From Rhizobium sp. CCGE 510 (GTDB lineage Bacteria; Pseudomonadota; Alphaproteobacteria; Rhizobiales; Rhizobiaceae), in NCBI RefSeq assembly GCF_000292525.1, contig NZ_AEYF01000009.1:1-40495 (forward strand): 40,495 bases of DNA, written 5' to 3'. A program made the translations under genes and the position numbers. The notes under the pieces are model-generated. The model saw only the letters and a list, made by a program, of their open reading frames with translations, had not been told where the DNA came from and did no database searches. Positions 8,076-15,389 of the stretch are shown piece by piece. Within the stretch, counting starts at the first letter, position 1, and every line of letters begins with the position of its first letter.

Positions 8076-11029
8076 CGAGCTTCCGTCTTTCCTCGGGCGG
8101 CCGCATCGACCGCGCCACGACACTCGGCTTCACCTTCGACGGCAAGGCGCTCACAGGCCATCAGGGCGATACGCTCGCCTCGGCGCTGCTTGCCAACGGC
8201 GTCCAGCTCGTCGGCCGCAGTTTCAAATATCACCGCCCGCGCGGCATCCTGACGGCCGGGGCTGCCGAACCGAACGCGCTGGTGACGACAGGCAGCGGCG
8301 GCCGCACCGAACCGAACACGCGCGCGACGATGATCGAGCTTCACCAGGGGCTGGCGGCCAAGAGCCAGAACCGCTGGCCCTCGCTCGGCTTCGATGTCGG
8401 CGCCGTCAACGGGCTGCTCTCGCCCTTCCTGAGTGCCGGTTTCTACTACAAGACCTTCATGTGGCCGGCGGCGCTTTGGGAAAAACTCTACGAGCCGGTG
8501 ATCCGCAAGGCGGCGGGCCTCGGCAGGGCCTCCTATGAGGCCGATCCCGATGCCTATGAGAAATGCTGGGCGCATTGCGATCTACTGGTGATCGGGGGCG
8601 GCCCGGCCGGTCTTGCCGCGGCACTCACCGCCGGCCGGGCCGGCGCGCGGGTCATCCTCGCCGACGAGGGACCCGAACTCGGCGGCAGCCTGCTTTCAGA
8701 CGGCGGCACGATCGAGGGCAAGCCGGCCGACACGCTTCTCGGCGAGCTGTTGGCTGAGTTGGAAGGGCTTTCGAATGTACGCCGCCTGCCGCGCATGACC
8801 GTGTTCGGCTGGTACGACGACAATGTCTTCGGCGCGGTCGAACGGGTGCAGAAGCATGTGGCGATGCCCGATCCCGAGCGCCCGGTCGAACGCTTGTGGC
8901 GCATCGTCGCCCGCCAGGCGATCCTGGCGACAGGCGCCGAGGAGCGGCCGCTGGTCTTCGGCGGCAACGATATTCCCGGCGTGATGATGGCAGGCGCCAT
9001 GCGCAGCTATCTCAATCGGCAGGCAGTGGCCCCTGGCAAAAGCACGGTGATCTTCACCACCGACGATTCTGGTTACGGCACCGCCGCCGACCTTGAAGCC
9101 GCCGGCCTTCAGGTCGCGGCGATCGTCGACAGCCGTGCGGATGCAGGTCGGAGCTGGCAGGGCAGCGCCGAGGTGCTGAAGGGCGCCCGGGTGATCGATG
9201 CGTTTGGCGGCAAGCACCTCAACGGCGTCAGCGTCGAAACCGCAGGCGGCATCCGCCGCATCGACGCCGATGCGCTTGCCATGTCGGGTGGCTGGAGCCC
9301 GATCATCCACCTTGCCTGCCATCGCGGCGCCAAGCCGCAATGGTCGGACGAAGCTTCGGCATTTCTGGCGCCGGCCGGCCAGGAAGGCCTTGCCGTTGCC
9401 GGCTCGGCTGCCGGCCTTGCGCAAACCGCGGCCTGCCTCGGCGATGGTGCCGCAAAGGCGACGGTTGCCTTGAAGGCGATCGGCTTTGCAGTGGCGGAGC
9501 CAGCCTTTGCTGTTGCGCCGGAGGCCGCTCAGCGCGCAAAGCCGCTCTGGTCGGTCAAGGGCTCGAAGGGCAAGGCCTTCGTCGACTATCAGAACGACGT
9601 GCATCTCAAGGATCTCGGCCTCGCCGTGCGCGAAGGCTACGGCCATGTCGAGCTCGCCAAGCGTTACACGACATCAGGCATGGCGACCGACCAGGGCAAA
9701 CTTTCCAACATCAACGCCATCGGCATCCTCGCCGAGGCGCGCGGCGTTTCGCCCGCCGAAGTGGGAACCACAACCTTCCGGCCGTTCTATACGCCGGTCG
9801 CGTTCGGCGCCTTGACCGGAACATCGCGTGGCAAGCATTTCCAGCCGGGGCGCAAATCGCCGCTGCATGGCTGGGCCGAGAGGAACGGCGCGGTCTTCGT
9901 CGAAACCGGCCTCTGGTACCGATCTTCCTGGTTCCCGCGCGCCGGGGAAACCACATGGCGCGACAGCGTCGACCGTGAGGTGCTGAATATCCGCAGGAAT
10001 GCCGGGCTCTGCGACGTCTCGACCCTCGGCAAAATCGAAATCTTCGGCCGCGATGCCGCGGCCTTCCTCGACCGCATCTATTGCAACGGCTTCGCCAAGC
10101 TTGCTCTGGGCAAGGCGCGGTACGGCATCATGCTGCGCGAGGACGGCTTGATCTATGACGACGGCACCACCAGCCGCTTCAGCGACGAGCATTTTTTCAT
10201 GACGACGACGACGGCGCTTGCCGCCGGCGTGCTCACCCATCTCGAATTCTGCGCCCAGACGCTGTGGCCGGAGCTCGACGTCTGCTTCGCCTCGTCGACC
10301 GATCAATGGGCGCAGATGGCCGTTGCCGGGCCGAAATCGCGCGCCATCCTCTCCGAAATCGTCGACGAGGACATCTCCGATGCGGCCTTCCCGTTCATGA
10401 GCGCCCGCAAGGTGTCGCTATTCGGCGGCCGCCTCGAAGGCCGGCTCTTTCGCATCTCCTTCTCCGGCGAACTCGCTTACGAGCTTGCCGTGCCGGCCGG
10501 TTACGGCGAAGGCGTTGCCGACGCCGTCATGGCCGCGGGCAAGAAACACGGCATCTGCGCCTATGGCGCCGAAGCGCTCGGCGTTCTGCGCATCGAGAAA
10601 GGCCATGTCACCCATGCCGAGATCAACGGCACGGTCACTCCAGGCGATCTCGGCTTCGGCCGCATGGTGTCATCGACCAAGCCGGATTTCATCGGCAAGG
10701 CGATGCTTGCCCGCGAGGGTCTGCAGGATCCCGAGCGTCCCCGCCTCGTCGGCGTCAAGCCGCTCAATCCGGCAAGCGGCTTCCGCACCGGCTCGCATAT
10801 CCTTGCCGACGGTGATGCAGCGACGCTCGAAAATGACCAGGGCTACGTCACATCATGCGCCTTTTCGCCGACCCTCGGCCATACGATCGGCCTGGCGCTG
10901 GTCCGGCGCGGGCCGGAGCGCATCGGTGAAAAGGTGACGGTCTGGAACGGGCTGCGCAATGAATTCACCGATGCTGTGCTCTGCCATCCCGTCTTTGTCG
11001 ATCCTGAAAACGAGAAGCTCCATGGCTGA
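8072..11029 (+). CDS. soxA: Sarcosine-oxidase-like alpha subunit (SoxA / MgdC type)
   Basis: The 985-residue protein has the full alpha-subunit layout. Residues 1-100 hold a ferredoxin-like fold (FTFDGKALTGHQGDTLASAL; SFKYHRPRGI). Residues 170-480 hold an NAD-binding module (DLLVIGGGPAGLAAALTAGR; ATGAEERPLVF; GNDIPGVMMAGAM). From about residue 600 to the end is a GcvT-like tetrahydrofolate domain (REVLNIRRNAGLCDVSTLGK; YGAEALGVLRIEKGHV). The alpha subunit passes electrons from the SoxB flavin to NAD or another acceptor and hands the methyl-derived formaldehyde to tetrahydrofolate, giving 5,10-methylene-THF. It begins inside the soxD stop and overlaps soxG by 8 bp, so the four genes are one operon. 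Length is normal, with no frameshift. Confidence 0.92.
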   Translation: MTSFRLSSGGRIDRATTLGFTFDGKALTGHQGDTLASALLANGVQLVGRSFKYHRPRGILTAGAAEPNALVTTGSGGRTEPNTRATMIELHQGLAAKSQNRWPSLGFDVGAVNGLLSPFLSAGFYYKTFMWPAALWEKLYEPVIRKAAGLGRASYEADPDAYEKCWAHCDLLVIGGGPAGLAAALTAGRAGARVILADEGPELGGSLLSDGGTIEGKPADTLLGELLAELEGLSNVRRLPRMTVFGWYDDNVFGAVERVQKHVAMPDPERPVERLWRIVARQAILATGAEERPLVFGGNDIPGVMMAGAMRSYLNRQAVAPGKSTVIFTTDDSGYGTAADLEAAGLQVAAIVDSRADAGRSWQGSAEVLKGARVIDAFGGKHLNGVSVETAGGIRRIDADALAMSGGWSPIIHLACHRGAKPQWSDEASAFLAPAGQEGLAVAGSAAGLAQTAACLGDGAAKATVALKAIGFAVAEPAFAVAPEAAQRAKPLWSVKGSKGKAFVDYQNDVHLKDLGLAVREGYGHVELAKRYTTSGMATDQGKLSNINAIGILAEARGVSPAEVGTTTFRPFYTPVAFGALTGTSRGKHFQPGRKSPLHGWAERNGAVFVETGLWYRSSWFPRAGETTWRDSVDREVLNIRRNAGLCDVSTLGKIEIFGRDAAAFLDRIYCNGFAKLALGKARYGIMLREDGLIYDDGTTSRFSDEHFFMTTTTALAAGVLTHLEFCAQTLWPELDVCFASSTDQWAQMAVAGPKSRAILSEIVDEDISDAAFPFMSARKVSLFGGRLEGRLFRISFSGELAYELAVPAGYGEGVADAVMAAGKKHGICAYGAEALGVLRIEKGHVTHAEINGTVTPGDLGFGRMVSSTKPDFIGKAMLAREGLQDPERPRLVGVKPLNPASGFRTGSHILADGDAATLENDQGYVTSCAFSPTLGHTIGLALVRRGPERIGEKVTVWNGLRNEFTDAVLCHPVFVDPENEKLHG

Positions 11030-11570
11030 TCTTCCCAAGCACAGACCGGTTCTCGCCAGAGCAGCATATGCCGGTATCTCAGAGGCAGGCGTTCGGCTGG
11101 AAGCCCTGGCCGAAGGCCATCTGCTGCACGTGCTCGGCACGATCGAGCCGGCGGCCCTTGCCGCCGAACTGGTTAAAGCCGGCTTTACCAACAGTTCGAT
11201 CCGCAAGGCCGGCTTCCGCCAATGGTTCGTCGCCGGCGACGAGCCGCTTGCGCCTGCCGGTCTCGACGCACTTACAGCAGCGCTGGCCGGAAAAGCCGTC
11301 GTCATGGACCAGAGCCACGGACGCGTCCGCATCGGCGTTTCCGGCCGGTCCTCGCGGTCGCTTCTTTCAAAGGGCACGGCCGTCGATCTCGATCCCGCCA
11401 TCTTCCCGGAAGGCCATTCGGCAATGACGATGGTCGGTCACCTCTCGGTGCAGATCGTCCGCACCGGCGACGACAGCTTCGAGCTGACGGTCCTGCGCAG
11501 CTTCGCCGAAAGCCTCTGGGACGAACTCAAGCATATGGCGGCGAGTGCCGAAAAGGACGGCGGCCTGTAG
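11022..11570 (+). CDS. soxG: Sarcosine-oxidase-like gamma subunit (SoxG / MgdD type)
   Basis: The start is the ATG at 11022, which overlaps the soxA stop by 8 bp; the frame continues upstream only inside soxA. The 182-residue product resembles SoxG in length, in ending the soxBDAG operon, and in its segments SIRKAGFRQWFVAGDEP, GRVRIGVSGRSSRSLLSKG, AMTMVGHLSVQIVRTGDD and the C-terminal VLRSFAESLWDELK. SoxG shares the GcvT/YgfZ-type fold and is needed for assembly of the complex. It is cytoplasmic. Confidence 0.85.
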   Translation: MADLPKHRPVLARAAYAGISEAGVRLEALAEGHLLHVLGTIEPAALAAELVKAGFTNSSIRKAGFRQWFVAGDEPLAPAGLDALTAALAGKAVVMDQSHGRVRIGVSGRSSRSLLSKGTAVDLDPAIFPEGHSAMTMVGHLSVQIVRTGDDSFELTVLRSFAESLWDELKHMAASAEKDGGL

Positions 11571-11646
11571 GGACCATGCGTCCGGCCAACACCAGGCGCA
11601 TCTCGTCTTTCTCCATGTGCCCGCGCAGCCCTGGGCCGTCGGCACA

Positions 11647-11684
11647 TTGACATGGTAGTACCGGGCTCTTATGTTACATGTAAC
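11647..11684 (+). promoter_or_regulatory. Promoter with palindromic operator for the toxin-antitoxin pair
   Basis: TTGACA (11647-11652) and TATGTT (11670-11675) are spaced by exactly 17 bases, a strong sigma-70-type promoter. The perfect 12-bp palindrome GTTACATGTAAC (11673-11684) overlaps the -10 box and the start of transcription. This is the usual position for autorepression by the antitoxin or toxin-antitoxin complex. The antitoxin ATG follows 18 bases later with GGAG as ribosome site. Confidence 0.75.
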
Positions 11685-11702
11685 GCCATAATGGAGTTGG
11701 TC

Positions 11703-11927
11703 ATGGCAACGCCGGTCAACGAAAGAGTTCAAAAGCGCCGTGAAGCCATGCGGGCCGCTGGGCTGCGTCCCGTGCAAATATGGGTTCCAGATACTCGTCG
11801 CCCCGGTTTTGCCGATGAATGCCATCGACAGTCGGTTCAGGCGGCCCTTGCCGATGTCGGCGATCGCGATTTGCAGGATTTCCTCGATGCCGCTCTCGCC
11901 GACATGGATCCTGACGGTGAAGCGTGA
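11703..11927 (+). CDS. MazE-type antitoxin (DUF3018-like)
   Basis: This is a 74-residue protein starting at ATG 11703, with GGAG 8 bases upstream. It begins MATPVNERVQKRREAMRAAG, continues LRPVQIWVPDTRRPGF and ends in an acidic tail (FLDAALADMDPDGEA). This is the pattern of the small antitoxins annotated as MazE family or DUF3018, where the N-terminal part binds DNA and the C-terminal tail wraps the toxin. Its stop overlaps the GTG start of the toxin gene, as is typical of co-translated pairs. The operator GTTACATGTAAC just upstream is its likely binding site. Confidence 0.8.
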   Translation: MATPVNERVQKRREAMRAAGLRPVQIWVPDTRRPGFADECHRQSVQAALADVGDRDLQDFLDAALADMDPDGEA

Positions 11928-12247
11928 GGCGCGGTGACATCGTAACCGTTGCCATCACCGGCGATTTCGGCAAACCGCGTCCGGCGCTGATCATCCAGGC
12001 AGATCAGTTTGATGCAACCGGCACGGTTACCGTGCTGTTGATTTCCAGCACGCTCATCGATGCGCCGCTCATTCGGCCGACAATCGAGCCGACAACGCTC
12101 AGCGGCTTGCGCAAAGTCTCGCAAGTGATGGTGGACAAAACCATGTCCGTGAAACGGGATAGAATTGGCCCGAAAATCGGCCGCCTGGAGGACGATACTC
12201 TCCTGGCAGTCACAAGATCGCTCGCCGTTTTTCTGGGTATCGCCTAA
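11924..12247 (+). CDS. MazF/PemK-type endoribonuclease toxin
   Basis: The 107-residue protein starts with GTG at 11924, overlapping the antitoxin stop (GTGA). It has the PemK/MazF barrel marks: MRRGDIVTV at the N-terminus, DFGKPRPALIIQAD with the conserved K-P-R-P-A-L segment, TVLLISSTLIDAPLIRP, and SQVMVDKTMSVKRDRIG with the D-K pair that closes the fold. MazF toxins cut mRNA at short sequences and stop growth until neutralised. The pair lies at the junction between the conserved sox genes and the accessory region. Confidence 0.85.
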   Translation: MRRGDIVTVAITGDFGKPRPALIIQADQFDATGTVTVLLISSTLIDAPLIRPTIEPTTLSGLRKVSQVMVDKTMSVKRDRIGPKIGRLEDDTLLAVTRSLAVFLGIA

Positions 12248-12346
12248 GACACATCCAAACCGCTTTCCAGGTCGCATCCGTCGATGGGGCCTCAAGCCGT
12301 TTCCCGCACGGCCGGATCGGCAGCCGTCGTCCAGTATATCAACGGT

Positions 12347-13288
12347 TTATGCGAGGGCGAATGCAGTATCCCACGGCGTAGGATCTGGGAAAAGCTCGAC
12401 GAGAAACGCAACGAACGCCCTTACGTTCGGATTGCCACGCCGACTTTCCGGCCACAGCGCCGTTATGTGGTGCCTGTCCATCCAGTAGGTCTTCAACACC
12501 GGGACCAATTCCCCGCGGGCGACGTACGGACCGGCGATGTACGTCGCCGAAATACCGATGCCTCCGCCGTTCACGAGGATCGCCACGACGGCATCGCTGT
12601 TGTCGACGACGATGCCGGCATTGGGCAAGATCTCCTGGATCCGCTCGCCAGTCCGGAAGGGCCATCGCATCGACTGTCCCGAGCTCTGATAGCGGAAATT
12701 GACGCAGTCGTGCCCATCGAGGTCCTCGGGGCGCGTCGGAATGCCACGTCGATCGAGGTAGGCTGGCGACGCGAACGCGCAGACCCTGTTCGGCGCAAGT
12801 ATCCTGGCGATAAGGCGTGAATCGACCGGCTGGCCCACGCGAATTGCCACGTCGATCCCTTCCTCGACAAGGTCTGTGAAGGTATCGCCCAAGCGGAGAT
12901 CGATAGAGACCTTCGGGTAACGCTCCCGGAACGCCGGGAGATGCGGACTGATGAGATGCACTCCAACCGGCAGAGGCGCAGTGATCTTCATCAATCCGGC
13001 AGGTTCGGCCCGCGTCGCGGCTGCGGCCTGTTCGATTTCCTCGGCCTGTTGCAACAAGCGTAGCGCCCGTTCATGAAGAGCAAGCCCTTCAGGAGTCAGG
13101 GTCAAAGAGCGCGTAGTGCGGCTGAAGAGCCGGACTCCGAGCCGTTCCTCCAGGCGCTGCACGCTCTTGCTGATCGCCGAGGGAGAAATCGATAGGGAGC
13201 GAGCGGCAGCGGTGTAACTGCCAAGCGATGCGGCACGAGCAAACGCTATGATACCTGTCAGTCGGTCTATTCCGATTTGTTCCGCCAT
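12347..13288 (-). CDS. LysR-family transcriptional regulator (first)
   Basis: I start it at ATG 13288 (MAEQIGIDRLTGIIAFARAA, 313 residues); an open extension of 32 codons crosses the promoter and has no ribosome site. Residues 9-70 form the winged helix-turn-helix (SLGSYTAAARSLSISPSAIS, KSVQRLEERLGVRLFSRTTR). The rest is the periplasmic-binding-protein-like sensor domain (PLPVGVHLISPHLPAFRERY, VEEGIDVAIRVG, VVAILVNGGGIGIS). It is divergent from the exported NTF2-like gene and the Tat-SDR gene and is the obvious candidate to regulate them. The ligand cannot be told from the sequence. The gene may be read from a leaderless transcript. Confidence 0.9.
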   Translation of the reverse strand: MAEQIGIDRLTGIIAFARAASLGSYTAAARSLSISPSAISKSVQRLEERLGVRLFSRTTRSLTLTPEGLALHERALRLLQQAEEIEQAAAATRAEPAGLMKITAPLPVGVHLISPHLPAFRERYPKVSIDLRLGDTFTDLVEEGIDVAIRVGQPVDSRLIARILAPNRVCAFASPAYLDRRGIPTRPEDLDGHDCVNFRYQSSGQSMRWPFRTGERIQEILPNAGIVVDNSDAVVAILVNGGGIGISATYIAGPYVARGELVPVLKTYWMDRHHITALWPESRRGNPNVRAFVAFLVELFPDPTPWDTAFALA

Positions 13289-13294
13289 GGCACT

Positions 13295-13323
13295 ATTAAA
13301 GCGAACATCGCCCGGATTATCAA
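13295..13323 (-). promoter_or_regulatory. Promoter of the first LysR gene, probably leaderless
   Basis: On the minus strand TTGATA (13318-13323) is followed after 17 bases by TTTAAT (13295-13300). The -10 box ends only 6 bases before the ATG at 13288, so transcription would begin at or beside the start codon. No ribosome site precedes the ATG, which agrees with a leaderless message. Confidence 0.55.
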
Positions 13324-13385
13324 TCGATGAGTTTGGATCTATTCGTCCTACCACTGCATCTCCGGATGCCGGAACGTGGTCCATT

Positions 13386-13398
13386 ACACTTTAAGTGT
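13386..13398. promoter_or_regulatory. Interrupted palindrome before the NTF2-like gene
   Basis: ACACTT and AAGTGT flank a single T (13386-13398), a perfect 6+1+6 dyad 45 bases before the NTF2-like start. It lies in the LysR/NTF2 intergenic space, so it is a candidate operator for the first LysR protein or another local regulator. I did not find a second copy in the window. Confidence 0.45.
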
Positions 13399-13443
13399 CT
13401 TGGCGCCATCGATCTGACGAATCGCAACGATATGGAGACATCG

Positions 13444-14043
13444 ATGTCCAACTTTAAAAATCTCGGCTTTGGCCTTGTTCTGGCGGTTGCCACGGCCGGA
13501 GCAGTATCGACCGCTGCCATGATGGCTGCGCCAGCCGCGATCGCCCAAGAAAACAAAGCCGAAGTATCCGACAACGTCGGGATCGTCGCCGACTTCCTCA
13601 ACAACACCGGTGCCGACAAGGTCGAGGCAGCTGCCAAGCGTCTGGTCGCTTCCGATGCTACGTACATTTCGTTGAACTTCGACAACCCGGAACTCAAGCA
13701 GATCATACCGTGGGTCGGGACCCAGAAGGGGCCAGAAGCCTACAGCAACGCGATTATGCGGGTTCAGCAATTTGGAACACTGGAGGACTTCAAGGTTCTC
13801 GACATATTTGGAGCAGGTGAGAATGTTGCCGTCTTCGGCCAGTTCACCTATCGCGCTAAAGCAACCGGGATAGCCGTTACGTCACCCCTAGCTATTCGCG
13901 CCAAGGTCCGCGGCGGCAAAATCGTACTCTTCCAATTCATGGAAGATAGCTACGGGACGGCCTCTGCATTCCGGGTGAGCGGCAAGTGGACTGTGAAGAC
14001 TGATCCTGCCGGTTCGCCATATGAAGTTGGCAAGGGCAACTAA
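13444..14043 (+). CDS. Exported NTF2/SnoaL-like protein
   Basis: The start is ATG 13444 (MSNFKNLGFGLVLAVATAGA), chosen because GGAG lies correctly upstream; ATG 13432 is in frame but overlaps this site. The first ~36 residues are a Sec signal peptide ending AAPAAIAQ. The mature part of about 165 residues has features of the NTF2-like/SnoaL fold: NVGIVADFLNNTGADKVEAA, LVASDATYISLNFDNPELK, GAGENVAVFGQFTYRAK, SPLAIRAKVRGGKIVLFQFM. Members bind small hydrophobic molecules or act as isomerases; exported members are often of unknown role. It is divergent from a LysR gene and 182 bp upstream of a Tat-exported dehydrogenase, which suggests a shared periplasmic task. Confidence 0.7.
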   Translation: MSNFKNLGFGLVLAVATAGAVSTAAMMAAPAAIAQENKAEVSDNVGIVADFLNNTGADKVEAAAKRLVASDATYISLNFDNPELKQIIPWVGTQKGPEAYSNAIMRVQQFGTLEDFKVLDIFGAGENVAVFGQFTYRAKATGIAVTSPLAIRAKVRGGKIVLFQFMEDSYGTASAFRVSGKWTVKTDPAGSPYEVGKGN

Positions 14044-14225
14044 GCCAAATCGGCTCTTCAAATTAGGACAGCTGATGCGGTCCCAAAGCCGGACCGCCCA
14101 AAAACCCGTCCGAGCCTCTCGTTCCCCTGCTTAGACTGACGCCGGAAGCGGCGACCGCATCGCTGCGCTCTGGGATGTCAATCGCCAGCTTCAAAAACTT
14201 AAACACCCAGGAAAGTGAAAGCACC

Positions 14226-15086
14226 ATGACCGATCAGAACGACCTTCAACCTCCGGCATCCATGTCGCGTCGCGGCCTACTGGGCGCTGTAGCGATCGCT
14301 CCGCTGGCAGCGGGCGTCGTCGCCGGAACTGCCTCAGCGCAGACCACTGGCAGCGGCACTGGAAAAGCGGCCATCGTGACGGGATCGTCCCGCGGAATCG
14401 GGGGCGCTGTGGCCAAACGCCTTGCGCGCGAGGGATACACGGTGACAGTGAACTTCGTCGTGAACCGCGATCTCGCCAATGAGGTCGTGCGCGACATCGA
14501 GAGCGCAGGCGGAAAAGCGATCGCGGTGCAGGCAGACATTAGTGACCCCGAAGCGGTGCGCCGACTGTTCGATGAAAACGACAAGGCTTTTGGTGGCGTC
14601 GACGTTGTTGTCGCAAATGCGGGGATCATACGTCAGACACCCATGAGCGACATGACGGATGAAAACTTCAATCGGTTGATTGACGTCAACATGAAAGGCG
14701 GCTTTTACACGATGCGCGAAGCTGCACGGCGCGTTCGAAACAACGGTCGCATCATCACGTTGTCTTCTACGGTCGCGCACGCGAGATTACCCGCCACCGG
14801 GCCATATGGAGCCACCAAGGCCGCGCAGGAGATCTATGCCAATGTCCTGGCCAAGGAACTGGCAGGGCGCATGATTTCCGTAAACGCGATAGCGCCGGGT
14901 CCAGTCAATACCACGCTGTTCACGGACCTAAATAATGCGCAGGCGATTGCCGGCTTTGTTCAGCGCACGCCGCATGGTCGATTGGGCGAACCGGAGGACA
15001 TCGCGGACGTGATCGCTGCCTTGTGTTCCTTCGACAGCATGTGGGTGAACGGCCAGACGATTCTCGCGAATGGTGGCCTGATCTAA
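14226..15086 (+). CDS. Short-chain dehydrogenase/reductase with a twin-arginine leader
   Basis: The start is ATG 14226 (MTDQNDLQPPASMSRRGLLG, 286 residues) with GGAAAG upstream; the frame stays open 17 codons further. Residues 13-40 read SRRGLLGAVAIAPLAAG and end TASAQ, a Tat-type leader with a signal-peptidase site. The mature enzyme is a classical SDR: cofactor motif TGSSRGIG, NAG, catalytic Ser in LSSTVA, and YGATK. It probably reduces or oxidises a carbonyl or alcohol using NAD(P). A Tat leader on an SDR is uncommon; export of a folded, cofactor-loaded enzyme would explain it. A hydrophobic anchor or a non-functional leader is the alternative. The gene ends before a strong terminator. Confidence 0.82.
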   Translation: MTDQNDLQPPASMSRRGLLGAVAIAPLAAGVVAGTASAQTTGSGTGKAAIVTGSSRGIGGAVAKRLAREGYTVTVNFVVNRDLANEVVRDIESAGGKAIAVQADISDPEAVRRLFDENDKAFGGVDVVVANAGIIRQTPMSDMTDENFNRLIDVNMKGGFYTMREAARRVRNNGRIITLSSTVAHARLPATGPYGATKAAQEIYANVLAKELAGRMISVNAIAPGPVNTTLFTDLNNAQAIAGFVQRTPHGRLGEPEDIADVIAALCSFDSMWVNGQTILANGGLI

Positions 15087-15279
15087 GTTTTATGCCTCGG
15101 GCCGAACGCGAGGCGGCCGACCCGCATGGGCGTCAATGCGATCGACCTCTTCCAGAGACTTGGATGGGAATCGATTGACCTGATGGAACGCTTTCGCTCC
15201 TGGGTCATCACCCACAATGAAATGCTGCCGCAGCTGATCCTGCGGCGGCATTTTTTTCGTTACTGGCCGCGACATCCCT
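15087..15279. other. Gap after the Tat-SDR gene
   Basis: Apart from the terminator at 15222-15257 I see no supported gene. Both strands carry short open frames across 15090-15347, but none has a ribosome site or recognisable protein features. The operator element begins at 15280. Confidence 0.6.
15222..15257 (+). terminator. Rho-independent terminator after the Tat-SDR gene
   Basis: ATGCTGCCGCAG (15222-15233) pairs with CTGCGGCGGCAT (15240-15251) through 12 bp with one G-T pair around a 6-base loop, followed by a run of seven T. It closes the NTF2-like/SDR transcript and isolates the operator-controlled gene that follows. Confidence 0.85.
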
Positions 15280-15325
15280 ATTCAGAAGCCGCGTTTCTAA
15301 CTTCATGCAGATTGCGCGGAATAAT
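15280..15325 (+). promoter_or_regulatory. Regulon element A with -10 box, before the Old Yellow Enzyme gene
   Basis: ATTCAG (15280-15285), 8 bases, then TTTCTAACTTCATGCA (15294-15309). Ten bases on is AATAAT (15320-15325), a -10-like hexamer. The translation start at 15390 lies 80 bases beyond the element. The core contains a TCAG-N11-CTAA half-conserved dyad, the spacing expected of a LysR-type site, with CTAA sitting where the -35 would be. Confidence 0.75.
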
Positions 15326-15389
15326 CAACGCCCGTCTTTGTTGCTAAATGTCTGTTCAACAGCTCACATTGCAAGGAAGACTGCTTACC

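Noticed and set aside
14175..14225. Upstream start for the Tat-SDR gene, reading MSIASFKNLN, which resembles MSNFKNLG of the NTF2-like protein
   Set aside because: Similarity is only a few residues and the better ribosome site is before 14226; a duplication remnant cannot be shown.
15090..15347. Short frames on both strands between the Tat-SDR and Old Yellow Enzyme genes
   Set aside because: They span a strong terminator and the regulon element, have no ribosome sites and no recognisable features.
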